Below, one piece after another: positions 40,540 to 49,982 of a stretch of 49,982 nucleotides of DNA (positions are counted from its first letter, which is position 1; each line of letters starts with the position of its first letter). The notes below the pieces were generated by a model that made no database searches, had not been told where the DNA came from, and worked only from the letters and a program-made list of their open reading frames with translations. A program made the position numbers and the translations under genes. Source of the stretch: an uncultured Clostridium sp. (lineage in GTDB: Bacteria > Bacillota > Clostridia > TANB77 > CAG-508); assembly GCA_947648255.1 (NCBI GenBank), contig CANSNA010000001.1, positions 1 to 49,982 on the forward strand, in the 5' to 3' direction.

Positions 40540-40826
40540 TTATATCCTTTCTCTTATGATTTTATATTTAACATTTTAGCATAGTTGTTTATTTTATTCA
40601 ATAAGATTTATGTATTCTTTGGTTTATTTTTAGCCATAGTTTAGTAGTAAATTTCTATCTTGCTTTGTTTATTCTGCCCATGTTTAAATATTTTACTATA
40701 ATAATTCTTTTAAATCTATGAATATCTATGAATAATTAAAAAAAGTATGGATTTTTAAAAACCAATATGATATAATATTTCAATAACTAATTAAATCATT
40801 TATACTATCAGAAAGGAATGTTTTGT

Positions 40827-41216
40827 ATGGATTTTAATATAAATAATAATCAAGGAAATGGTAATAATTTAGATATAAACAACTCTTTTGAAAATGAAAT
40901 TAATACTTTAAAAAATAACGGATTTGTGCCTAAAGTTAATACATACAAAAATGAAGCAACGGGTGTCACAACAGTTGCAATTGGATTATCTCAAGAAGGA
41001 ACAGATGAAAACTTTATTCTAGTAAAAGATAATTGGAACGACAATAAATGGGACATGAGTATACTTAATGATGTAGGTGGTACACCAAATGATCAAGCAT
41101 TAAATTTTGACACCTCATTATGGCTTGCAACTCATGGTCTAGGAAAAACAAATCCTAATCAAGTATGTATAGAAGGCTTAACCATCGAAGAAGTACTAAA
41201 ACTTTGTGAAGAATAA
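40827..41216 (+). CDS. Hypothetical protein
   Basis: Open frame with RBS-like gaaagga upstream; no recognised family. Confidence 0.5.
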   Translation: MDFNINNNQGNGNNLDINNSFENEINTLKNNGFVPKVNTYKNEATGVTTVAIGLSQEGTDENFILVKDNWNDNKWDMSILNDVGGTPNDQALNFDTSLWLATHGLGKTNPNQVCIEGLTIEEVLKLCEE

Positions 41217-41330
41217 AAGAGAAAACTCACCACAAAGCTTATGTTATGATTCTTTAATCAAAGCATAATTTTTTTATTTCATATGTAGTAATGTGGATAT
41301 CACCTGCTTAAAAGTTTTTATAAAATTGGT

Positions 41331-41359
41331 TTGACATAATTTGTAAAAAGTAGTATAAT
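41331..41359 (+). promoter_or_regulatory. Consensus sigma-70-type promoter upstream of the hydrolase-like gene
   Basis: TTGACA - 17 bp - TATAAT. Confidence 0.75.
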
Positions 41360-41437
41360 ATTATGATAATTGCAAATTTGCAATTAGTTGTTGTTACACA
41401 AAAGCTATTTCAAAAAAAAGGAGACCACCATTATAAA

Positions 41438-42412
41438 ATGAAAAGGAGAGTGCGGTTAACACAGATTGTTTATTTTATTTTAACTTGTATATTGATTGTA
41501 GTTGCAATAAGTTTTCTCAAAATACCAATCAATAATGAAAATGATACTGGTAGAATCTGGGAAACTCAAACTGCTATAGTAAAAGCTAAACTTAATCTTC
41601 CAAGTGAGAAAGAAAAACAAAAATTATATGATGCCTATAACAAGGTCTTAGAATTTCTTAATCAGAAAGATTTAGTTATCGATCAAATTACTGAAATTTA
41701 CAATCAAGTGCAAGGAGCAAAAGTTTGTAGCACAGCAAATCGGCATTTTAATTCTTTAGCGGAAAACTACAATGCATACAAGGCAGAGCTTATTGAAATA
41801 AGTAACAGCATCGATGAATTTGAATGCGTATATAACGCTTATGTAGATAAGCTAAATACTGTTCCAAAGTATGCAAAAGCTTTACGAGAAGAGGTGGAAT
41901 TGCAATTAAATAAGGATTTACTTCCTAAGTATAATGAAATCTTAGCTAAAAAACAAAAATATGGTGATGATGAAAAACAGCTAGATGACATGTACTTAAA
42001 TGCAAAAAAAATTGCAGATGATTTTTTTGAGGAATACTACGAATTATTGTGTCACTTAGTGAATGCAGAAGCAGGCGATTCTACTGATCTTGACCAATGG
42101 TGTGTAATAGGAGTTGCTGAGCATAGAGTAGAGCATGAAGCATATAAGTATTACACTATATATGATGTAGTTTATGCTCAAGGGCAATATGCTCCTACTT
42201 CGGATGGAAGCATGGAAAAAATACCTACTGAGAGGGTGAGAAATAATGTAAGAACTTTTCTTAGAGGTGAAGTTGATATTGAAATGCCAGCTACTGTTAC
42301 ATGGCAAGCAGGTTTTTCTCAAGGACCTTTATGGAAATATATCCCAGAAAGTGGTCATTACTATTGTTTCCATTGCCAGCATTGTAAAGATAACCCTGAC
42401 TATCATAATTGA
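41438..42412 (+). CDS. Membrane-anchored SleB-like cell-wall hydrolase; in-frame CGG at 41453 and 41741 without frameshift
   Basis: MKRRVRLTQIVYFILTCILIVVAISF...LLCHLVNAEAGDSTDLDQWCVIGVAEHRV...YYTIYDVVYAQGQYAP; frame stays open across both CGG codons. Confidence 0.7.
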   Translation: MKRRVRLTQIVYFILTCILIVVAISFLKIPINNENDTGRIWETQTAIVKAKLNLPSEKEKQKLYDAYNKVLEFLNQKDLVIDQITEIYNQVQGAKVCSTANRHFNSLAENYNAYKAELIEISNSIDEFECVYNAYVDKLNTVPKYAKALREEVELQLNKDLLPKYNEILAKKQKYGDDEKQLDDMYLNAKKIADDFFEEYYELLCHLVNAEAGDSTDLDQWCVIGVAEHRVEHEAYKYYTIYDVVYAQGQYAPTSDGSMEKIPTERVRNNVRTFLRGEVDIEMPATVTWQAGFSQGPLWKYIPESGHYYCFHCQHCKDNPDYHN

Positions 42413-42424
42413 AACTGCATAAAC

Positions 42425-42462
42425 AAAAACACACAGGTATCTTATGTTACCTGTGTGTTTTT
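42425..42462. terminator. Strong rho-independent terminator (bidirectional-looking)
   Basis: aaaaacacacaggta-tcttatgt-tacctgtgtgttttt. Confidence 0.8.
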
Positions 42463-42487
42463 GCTTGAAAGAAAAGCTAAGAAAGAC

Positions 42488-43165
42488 TTAAGCTCTTGAA
42501 GAAAGCTCCACTTCTACTGTATCATTGCCATTGGCATTTTCAGTATTTTCCATTGCCTTAGAAGTTTTCTTCTCCACAATTCGTTTTAAGATAAACAGAA
42601 GAAGCGAACTTCCCAAAAGCCAAGCAATTGCAATCAGCAAAAATAACCCAATTCCAATCTTGAAGGTGGATATCTTAACCTCATGCCAGAAATAGTCTTG
42701 GTATTCTTCCAGAGAGTTAAAGTTTCTCTTGGTTTCTTTTAGCTCAAAATCTTTAGATATTTGAGCTGTGATCTCCGCCACAAAGAACCCATCCTTCAAA
42801 GTACAAACTAAGGTTGTTTCGCCATCTTCATAGGAACTTGTCCACCTTGGGATACATTCTTGCAAAAGTGCGATATCGGGTCCTTCAGGTCCCAAATAGT
42901 TTTGCAAGGACTCTTCGATATATGTGTAAGAGTCATCACTATACTTATAGGCACCATCTCCGATAGTTGCCTTGGTATAGTCATATGCATATCCAAAGCA
43001 AATGACCAATACCACCACTGCAAGAATTGCAGTTATGATCCGCGAAATACGTCCCTTGGCAGCTTTAAGTAAGTTCTCCATTGTGAAAACTCGCTTAAAA
43101 TCAAACCTCACTTTTCCTTCTTCTGTCTCTTTCTTCTTCGTGTTTTTCTTTTCCATTGTGCTCAC
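42488..43165 (-). CDS. Hypothetical two-TM membrane protein; in-frame CGG at 43040-43042 without frameshift
   Basis: KGRISRIITAILAVVVLVICFGYAYDY...IGIGLFLLIAIAWLLGSSLLLFILKR; codon choice looks richer in G/C than neighbours. Confidence 0.7.
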   Translation of the reverse strand: MSTMEKKNTKKKETEEGKVRFDFKRVFTMENLLKAAKGRISRIITAILAVVVLVICFGYAYDYTKATIGDGAYKYSDDSYTYIEESLQNYLGPEGPDIALLQECIPRWTSSYEDGETTLVCTLKDGFFVAEITAQISKDFELKETKRNFNSLEEYQDYFWHEVKISTFKIGIGLFLLIAIAWLLGSSLLLFILKRIVEKKTSKAMENTENANGNDTVEVELSSRA

Positions 43166-43326
43166 TCCTTATGTAATGATGTGATGTTATTGGCTTTCAA
43201 AATAAAAAGAAAGCCTATGCTAAGGTATAATACGAGAATTTTCCCGCATATGCTTATTATATCATCATTTTATGTAAATTGCAAACAAAACTTAAAAAAA
43301 GGCACTTTGAAGTGCCCACAAAATTT

Positions 43327-43467
43327 TTACATTAATCCGATTCTCTTTGCCATTTGTTTTCCTTTTTTCATTAATTGTCTCTTTGTTTTATTATTGCTTT
43401 CGATGTACATCATTGCTATTCCTGCAGTAGCTGCTGCTCCTATTACCATACCTTTAACAAATTTCAT
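43327..43467 (-). CDS. Small YtxH-like protein (~46 aa)
   Basis: MKFVKGMVIGAAATAGIAMMYIESNNKTKRQLMKKGKQMAKRIGLM*, preceded by aaggagg. Confidence 0.6.
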   Translation of the reverse strand: MKFVKGMVIGAAATAGIAMMYIESNNKTKRQLMKKGKQMAKRIGLM

Positions 43468-43534
43468 AACTTTATCCTCCTTAAAATATTTTGGTCTTTA
43501 ATACTATTATTACAATTTAATCTAAATCTATACT

Positions 43535-43903
43535 TTATTTTGATTTTTTAGTTTTAAAAAATGTGATAATTTCTATACCTGCTATAATTAGTAAAAATAT
43601 TCCAAAATACATTTTTAGTTTACTTGTATCTAAGCTTACAGAAATTTTTGCACCCACTATTGCTCCGAACTATTCCACACCCGTGAAACAATTAAGCCTG
43701 TCTTCCATTTTATAAGTTTCTGCTTGATATTTGTAAATATCGAAACTATTGATGTTGGCACAAAAAATACTAAATTTGCTCCTTGAGCTACATGCTGATC
43801 TACTCCCATAAATAATGAAAGACACAGTATTAGTATAGTTCCTCCTCCCATTCCCATTCCTGAAACTAAACCGAGATACAGCTCCAATTAAGATATTTAT
43901 CAT
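43535..43903 (-). CDS. TauE/SafE-family permease; CGG +1 sites at 43871, 43681, 43665
   Basis: MINILIGAVS[CGGT]LVSGMGMGGGTILIL...KLIKWKTGLIVS[CGGG]CGIV[CGGA]AIVGAKISVSLDTSKLKMYFGIFLLIIAGIEIITFFK. Confidence 0.85.
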
Positions 43904-43967
43904 AATTCTGATAAATGTGATTTTTTAATTCACATTTTTTCCTTTCCTTCTTTTTAATTTTTTTACT

Positions 43968-44329
43968 TTAAGCTTGAACTATAAGCTTAATTCCTACATA
44001 TATCAAGAAACCTATAAAAAAAAGTTTTAAGTATTTATCATCTAATTTTTGCAAAAGCTTTGCTCCAAAAAAGCCTCCGAAGAACTCCTCCGAATAGCAC
44101 ATAAGACTCCCATATTAAAATCTATATATGATGAATTAAAATAAAAGAGCGAACTTGCACACACCATAGGTAGTATGCAAAAAACAGAGGTAGCTCTTGC
44201 TTCTTTTTCCCCTAGTTTTAAAATAAATGTAAAAGCTGGAACAAGTATCATACCGCCTCCTGATCCAAAGAGTCCAGTAACTGTTCCAGCTAAAAGTCCT
44301 ATTAATATTTTCTTTAACATATAAATCAC
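43968..44329 (-). CDS. TauE/SafE-family permease; CGG +1 sites at 44090 and 44077
   Basis: MLKKILIGLLAGTVTGLFGSGGGMILVPAF...GVLCAI[CGGA]GVL[CGGA]GFFGAKLLQKLDDKYLKLFFIGFLIYVGIKLIVQA*. Confidence 0.87.
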
Positions 44330-44392
44330 TTCTTAAATTTATTTCTATTTTTAGCCAGAATATAAATCTATTATTTGTGATTTTCAATGTAT

Positions 44393-46339
44393 TTATTCAT
44401 ATTTTTCCAATATTTTGCCTAAATCATTTGCAAAGTCTTTAAGCATAACAAGTTTTATGCTATTTTCTTTTTCTTTTACATAATCATCTATGATTTGCTT
44501 AAGTTGTTTAATATTTTTCATTTCAGGTTCAATTTCTGTTGTAAATAAGTCTGCTCTATTTACTAGCTTTTCTTTTATTGTAACGATATCTTCATTACTT
44601 GCACAAGATAGTCTTTGAAAAGTTTGATATACATCATAATACTTAAATATTGGTATATTCATGCATTCTTTATCAAATCTTTCATAAAACACTTCCATTT
44701 TCATAGGTATACACTTAAATATATTATCTGCCATCTCTATATACATTCTATCTTTTAATTTAGAATTTAAGTTATAGAAATGTCTTAAGATATCTTCTAC
44801 ATCTTGAGATGGATTTCCAATACCTATTGTATCTAATTCATCTTCCACATTATCACAATAACTTGAAACAAGAGATGAAATATTCATTCCATTTACAAAT
44901 ATGCTTTTTACTGTTCTCATATCATGCTTTATTAATCCCTTATTTATTAAGTAATCAAAATATATAAATAACTTCACATTCTCTATCAAGCTTGTCTTAC
45001 CGTGTTTTTACATCTTCTAGTATTTCATCAATTATCGGGTCAAATTCTTCATCACTAATCTTCCAATATTCTTCTGTAAGAAGTCTTTTATAACCTGGCA
45101 AATTTGATGTATCAACTGTATTTATTATCATTTCCATATCTTTTTTAAAAGTCTTCATATCAAAAATTCTTGTTCTTACATATATTTCTATGAATTTAAA
45201 GAATCTGTATTCACTTTTAAAATTATAATAATATGTGTTATCAAATTCTTTGATATAAAATTGTCTATTATCCATAAGTACTCTTGAAGATACTAATATA
45301 GACTTGTATTCTTCATTATTTGCAATGTTTATGAATTTATCTTTTGTGATTTTTCCTGCTTTAATTTCAAAAGATACAGCTATTGTGAATATAAGCATGG
45401 TTTGCAAGACTCTATGATTTGTATTCGGATAATTCTTACTTACCATTTCAAATACTTTCTTAAAGTCATTTAAAGCATGTTTTAGAATTCTTAGATTCCT
45501 AGTTCCACTTTTATTAAATGTCGTAATTATAAGCCCTGTTGATTCTCTTAAAAATCTTATCAAATCTTGATTTGATTCATACCTCATTAAAAGCCCATTT
45601 ATTATATAATCAAATTTAGGTTGATATTCAAAAGTTTCTCCGATAAGTTTTTCTTTTATTCTTTCATAGTCATTTGCTTTATCGAATACATATTCTATTT
45701 TGTCTTGAATTTTTTCAACCATTGGTTTATCTGTAACTTGAGTTAAATCATTTTCTTTATCTAGTATATATGTTGCAATAAAGGTTTTCATTTCTATGTT
45801 TGTGCTTTTTAATTTAGTTGATAGCTCTTTTTCATTACATATAATTATTGTTTTAATATGGTCATGTTCAACGAAATTATTAATATATCCTAAAATGTCA
45901 ATAACGTCTACATTTGCTCTTTCTAAGTCATCAAAACATAAAACTTTATCTTCTGTTGAAAAAAAGTCACTATAGTTTACTCTATCTCCATTTTGAGTTA
46001 CACCAAAAAGGTTTGCCATATCAATACCCGTTTTTGCATACTCAGGAATTTTATCTACTCCATTTGTTTCCATATATTTTTTTAGGTTTTTATCCATTAA
46101 CTGAGTAGTTTCTATAAATATTTTTTTACTTATCTCTTCCAAATTTGAAATTCCGATATAAAGACATATATATTGTTGTATAAGATTGACCGATTAAGCT
46201 TCATTGATTCTATCTTATTTCTAACTTTATTATTCCAAAAATAGGTCTTACCGCTTCCCCATTCGCCATTTATCATAACAGCATAATCAGTATAATCTGC
46301 TCTAACATAATCTAATATACTTTCAACTAATTCTTCCAT
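44393..46339 (-). CDS. KAP-type P-loop NTPase; CGG +1 sites at 46190, 46153, 45000
   Basis: YAVMINGEWGSGKTYFW...MKLN[CGGT]QSYTTIYMSLY[CGGA]ISNLEEISKKIFIE...VLCFDDLERA...ILEDVKT[CGGT]KTSLIENVKLFIYFDYL... Confidence 0.85.
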
Positions 46340-47012
46340 TTGTTCCTCCGTTTAAAATTTTATCTTTTTGTTTAGCAATGCTAAGAATTAAAATCTCTTT
46401 AGCACCGTTTTCTTTTAAAATTCTAGCACATTCATTAACTGTTGCACCGACTTGTGAAAACATCGTCAAAAAGAACAATTCTTTTACCTTTTATTGTTTC
46501 TTTATTAATAGCTTTATATACATCTTTAACATTTTCAAAACGCTCTTTAGCCTTCAATGAGCTTTGTGCGTTTGTATTTTTTACTTTTTTTAGTACCTTT
46601 TCAAATTTAAGCCCTTCTATTTTTCTTGAAATCTCTTTTGTTATAAGCTCACTTTGGTCATATCCTCGTTTTGCTTTTCTTTTTTTATGAATTGGTACTG
46701 CAACTATTATATCATAACTTTTTAAAATCTCACATAATTTTTTATTAATTAATATTAATTTTACAAAAGTATTAAAAAAGTATCCGTGCTCCGATGAAAT
46801 TTATAATTTAGTATTCCTTCACGCATAAGACCTTCATAATATGTGATATAAACATGTTCTTCAAAAAATTTATATTTGTATTTGTCTATTTTATAAACAA
46901 GTGAAAGTTTATCTTTGCAAGAGTTACATAGCCAGTTTGGATTTATCTTTCCGCAAAAGCTGCATACTGGTGGAAAGATTAAGTCTAAGATTTGATTTAA
47001 TATGTTGTACAT
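46323..47012 (-). CDS. comF: ComF-family phosphoribosyltransferase; CGG +1 sites at 46791, 46784, 46447
   Basis: MYNILNQILDLIFPPVCSFCGKINPNWLC..C...LNYKFH[CGGA]A[CGGA]YFFNTFVKLI...DIIVAVPIHKKRKAKRGYDQSELI...RIVLFDDVFTS[CGGT]ATVNECARILKENGAKEILILSIAK. Confidence 0.92.
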
Positions 47013-47041
47013 TAAAATCCTTTCTGCCCCCTGCATATAGC

Positions 47042-49239
47042 CTAAATTTCTGACAGTTTAAATTCAAGCCCTGTGTTTCTAACCTTCGCATCTGTATTAT
47101 TAATCATAAAATTTATTACATCTCTACTACCAACAATAATCAAAAGCTTCTTTGCACGAGTAATTGCAGTATAAAGCAAATTACGAGTAAGAAGCATTGG
47201 TGCAGACCTCACAACTGGCAAAATCACTACATCAAACTCACTTCCCTGAGACTTATGCACAGTTATTGCATATGAAAGCTCTATCTGATCAATTTCCTGA
47301 AAACTATATTTTGCAATTTTACCATCAAAATCTGCTTCAATTGTTTCAGTAATGTTACTTATATTAGTTACCTTACCCATCTCTCCATTAAAAATTCCAT
47401 TACCTAACTCTCCTGATTGTTCCCATTCAATATCATAGTTATTCTTCATTTGCATAATACTATCGCCTTCACGAAAAATATTGCCTCCTGAGACTTTCTC
47501 ATTTTTAGAACTAGCTTCTGGATTGACTAGATTTTGTATCATCTTATTAATTTCGCGAGTACCTACCATTCCTTTTTTGCTAGGAGTAATTATCTGTACA
47601 CTTTTAAAACTCTCATAATCAGGAAACTTTTTAAGTCCATCTTTATATAAAGACATCACAAAATTTATTATTCTCTCAGGATTTCCCTCTTCTACAAAGA
47701 AAAAGTCTTTTTTTAGTTTCTCTTCTTTATCTTCTACAAAAAATTCTCCAGAATTTACCTTATGTGCATTTAAAATTATCTTAGATTCGGCTGCTTGCCT
47801 AAAAATCTTATCTAAAGTAATTACATTTATTCTAGAAGATGCAATAATGCATTTTAGAATGCTTCCGTGGTCCCACAGAAGGAAGCTGATCTACATCGCC
47901 AACAAGTACTAATTTTGTTCCTTCATATACACCCATAAGTAAATATTTCATAAGAGCTAAATCTATCATAGAAACCTCGTCAACGATTATTACATCTGCA
48001 TCAATCGGTTCTATATCCATATCTTCCTTTATATAATTTGCATCATTTACTTTAGTAATCTGCAAAAGTCTATGAAGAGTCATTGCATTTTCTCCTGTTG
48101 TCTCAGTCATTTTCTTTGCTGCTCTTCCGTGTTGGTGCACATAGAATTACCTTTTTCCCTTCTTTTTTATAAAGTTCTATTATGCTTTTAATTATAGTAG
48201 TTTTACCAGTGCCTGGTCCACCTGTTATTACACAAACATTATTCTTACTAACTGAATAAATAGCACTTCTTTGCTTTTCAGATAATTTTATTTTATTTTC
48301 CTTTTCTTGTTTTTCAAGTTTTTCTTCTATCTTAACTATCTGCTTTCTATTTTTCACATTATCAAGCCTTATAAGTTTTGCAGCAACAAACATTTCTGCC
48401 TCATAAAACTCTCTTAAATAAACCCAAGTGTCTTCTTCTCTTTCTTCTATTACAATTGTACCTTTAACTTTTAGCTGATTTAGAAAAATTGCAATTGTGC
48501 TATCACTTATTTGAAGAAGAGTTGATGTAAAGTCTAATAAATTATTTTTTAAAACACAAGTATGCCCATTATAGCTTGCAATTAGCAGAGCATATTTTAT
48601 TCCATAAATAATCCTTTGCTCATCATCTTGATTTATTCCAATTTTTAGAGCTGCTTCATCTATTGTTTTAAAACTTATTCCTTTTACAACATCTATTAAT
48701 CTATATGGGTCACTTTTTATCTCCTCTACTGCATTTATTCCATATATTTCGTATACTTTCTTAGCATAACTTGAAGAAATACCTATTTCCTCTAGAAAAC
48801 CTACTATTTTCCAAATTTGTTTGTTTTGAACAAAACTTTCTCCTATATCAAGTGCCTTCTCTTCTGTTATTCCTTTAATTGTGGCAAGTTTTAATGGTTC
48901 TTTTTCTAAAACATAAATTGTTTCATCTTTAAACACTTTTATAATCTTTTCCGCAGTTTTTGGACCAACCCATTTTATACTGCCACCCCCCAAATATCTT
49001 TCTAGTGCATCTAAGGTTTTTGGCATCTCTTTTCTAAAAGTCTCTACTTTAAATTGTTCCCCATAGTCTTTATGAGTTACAAATTCACCTACTAATGTGA
49101 CACTATCTCCTATGTTTATAAAAGGCAAAAAGCCGACGATGGTTATTGTATCATCCTCGGTAATTAGCCTTGCTACTGTATATGAGTTTACTTCATTACA
49201 ATATATAATTGTTTCAATTTCGCCCTCTATTTCTAACAA
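47042..49239 (-). CDS. recD2: RecD2-type ATP-dependent exoDNase/helicase; CGG +1 sites at 48127 and 47865
   Basis: GGPGTGKTTIIKSII...CAPT[CGGA]RAAKKMTETTGENAMTLHRLL...GDVDQLPSVGP[CGGA]SILKCIIASSRINVITLDKIFRQA...HKSQGSEFDVVILPV. Confidence 0.93.
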
Positions 49240-49256
49240 TTTGCTTGTATCCTTTC

Positions 49257-49916
49257 TTAGTTTCTTAAGGTATCTATTGCTTCTTCCATGTTTTCACTAT
49301 TTACAATAGCAGTTCCTGCAACAAATATATTTGCACCTGCTTCTTTTGCACTTTCGATATTTTCTGGTTTTATTCCACCATCTACTTCTATATCAATATC
49401 TATATTATTTTCATCTATATATTTTTTTAAGGTTCTAACTTTTTCTAATGTTTCAGGAATTAATTTTTGTCCTCCAAGCCCTGGCTCTACTGTCATAACT
49501 AGACACATATGTATGTATGGCAAGAATTCATAAATCTCTTCAATTTTTGTATTTGGCTTTACTGAAAGACCTACTTTTATTCCCTCTTTTTTAATATAAT
49601 CAATTAATTTTTTCACTTCTTCTTTAGATTTAGTTGCTTCTACATGAAAGGTTATTATATTGGGCTTAAACGCAATATATTCCTCTATAAAACTTTTAAC
49701 ATCTTCTACCATGAGGTGTACATCTAAGGGAATATTTGAAATTTGTTTAACTGCATTAGTATATTCTTTCATAAGTTCTGTTGTATCTTTTGGTACAAAC
49801 TTTCCATCCATTACATCTATATGGAAATAATCAGTATGTGCAACCTCTAAGCCGTAAAAAATTTTGTTTGCATTTTCTCTTTCTACATTTAATATTGAAG
49901 TTGATATTTCTACCAT
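49257..49916 (-). CDS. rpe: Ribulose-phosphate 3-epimerase (uninterrupted)
   Basis: EISTSILNVE...HTDYFHIDVMDGKFVP...LDVHLMVEDV...VEPGLGGQKL. Confidence 0.96.
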   Translation of the reverse strand: MVEISTSILNVERENANKIFYGLEVAHTDYFHIDVMDGKFVPKDTTELMKEYTNAVKQISNIPLDVHLMVEDVKSFIEEYIAFKPNIITFHVEATKSKEEVKKLIDYIKKEGIKVGLSVKPNTKIEEIYEFLPYIHMCLVMTVEPGLGGQKLIPETLEKVRTLKKYIDENNIDIDIEVDGGIKPENIESAKEAGANIFVAGTAIVNSENMEEAIDTLRN

Positions 49917-49982
49917 TTGTGTTCCTCCTCATATTTTAATTCATTATATATATTTACATAACTTTGATATCTTAATTTATTA

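Overview
AT-rich (Firmicutes/Clostridia-like) chromosomal window carrying core genes: RNase G, pth, pflBA, a glycolytic cluster (gapA-pgk-tpiA-gpmI, eno), truB-nrnA-rbfA-infB-ylxQ-ylxR-nusA-rimP, purH, dapB, gltD-like, UDG, coaE-yfiH, addB, ogg, hpf, smpB, fba, a Ca2+-type P-ATPase, two TauE/SafE, a KAP-type NTPase, comF, recD2 and rpe. The striking feature is that 29 of these genes are broken in the ORF track, often several times each, and every break I could resolve has the same form. An in-frame CGG codon is reached, and the conserved protein resumes exactly one base later (+1), so that C|GGN is read as one residue at a position where the family normally has Gly. By hand I count 72 such sites (47 CGGA, 18 CGGT, 4 CGGC, 3 CGGG). 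I found no frame break without CGG. I found no CGG used as an ordinary Arg triplet in these core genes; NNC|GGN junctions, where CGG is out of frame, are read normally. Codons before the site are very diverse, and genes carry up to 7 sites (P-ATPase), sometimes one codon apart (comF). The best reading is a genome-wide, efficient translational recoding system: CGGN as a quadruplet glycine codon, or CGG-triggered +1 frameshifting. Pseudogenes or random sequencing error fit poorly. The exceptions are two accessory, foreign-looking genes (about 41.4-43.2 kb) that use CGG as an ordinary in-frame triplet, and an ambiguous CGG at the 3' end of an XRE regulator. No tRNA, rRNA, CRISPR array or transposase was recognised. 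All counts and coordinates were made by eye and should be recomputed.
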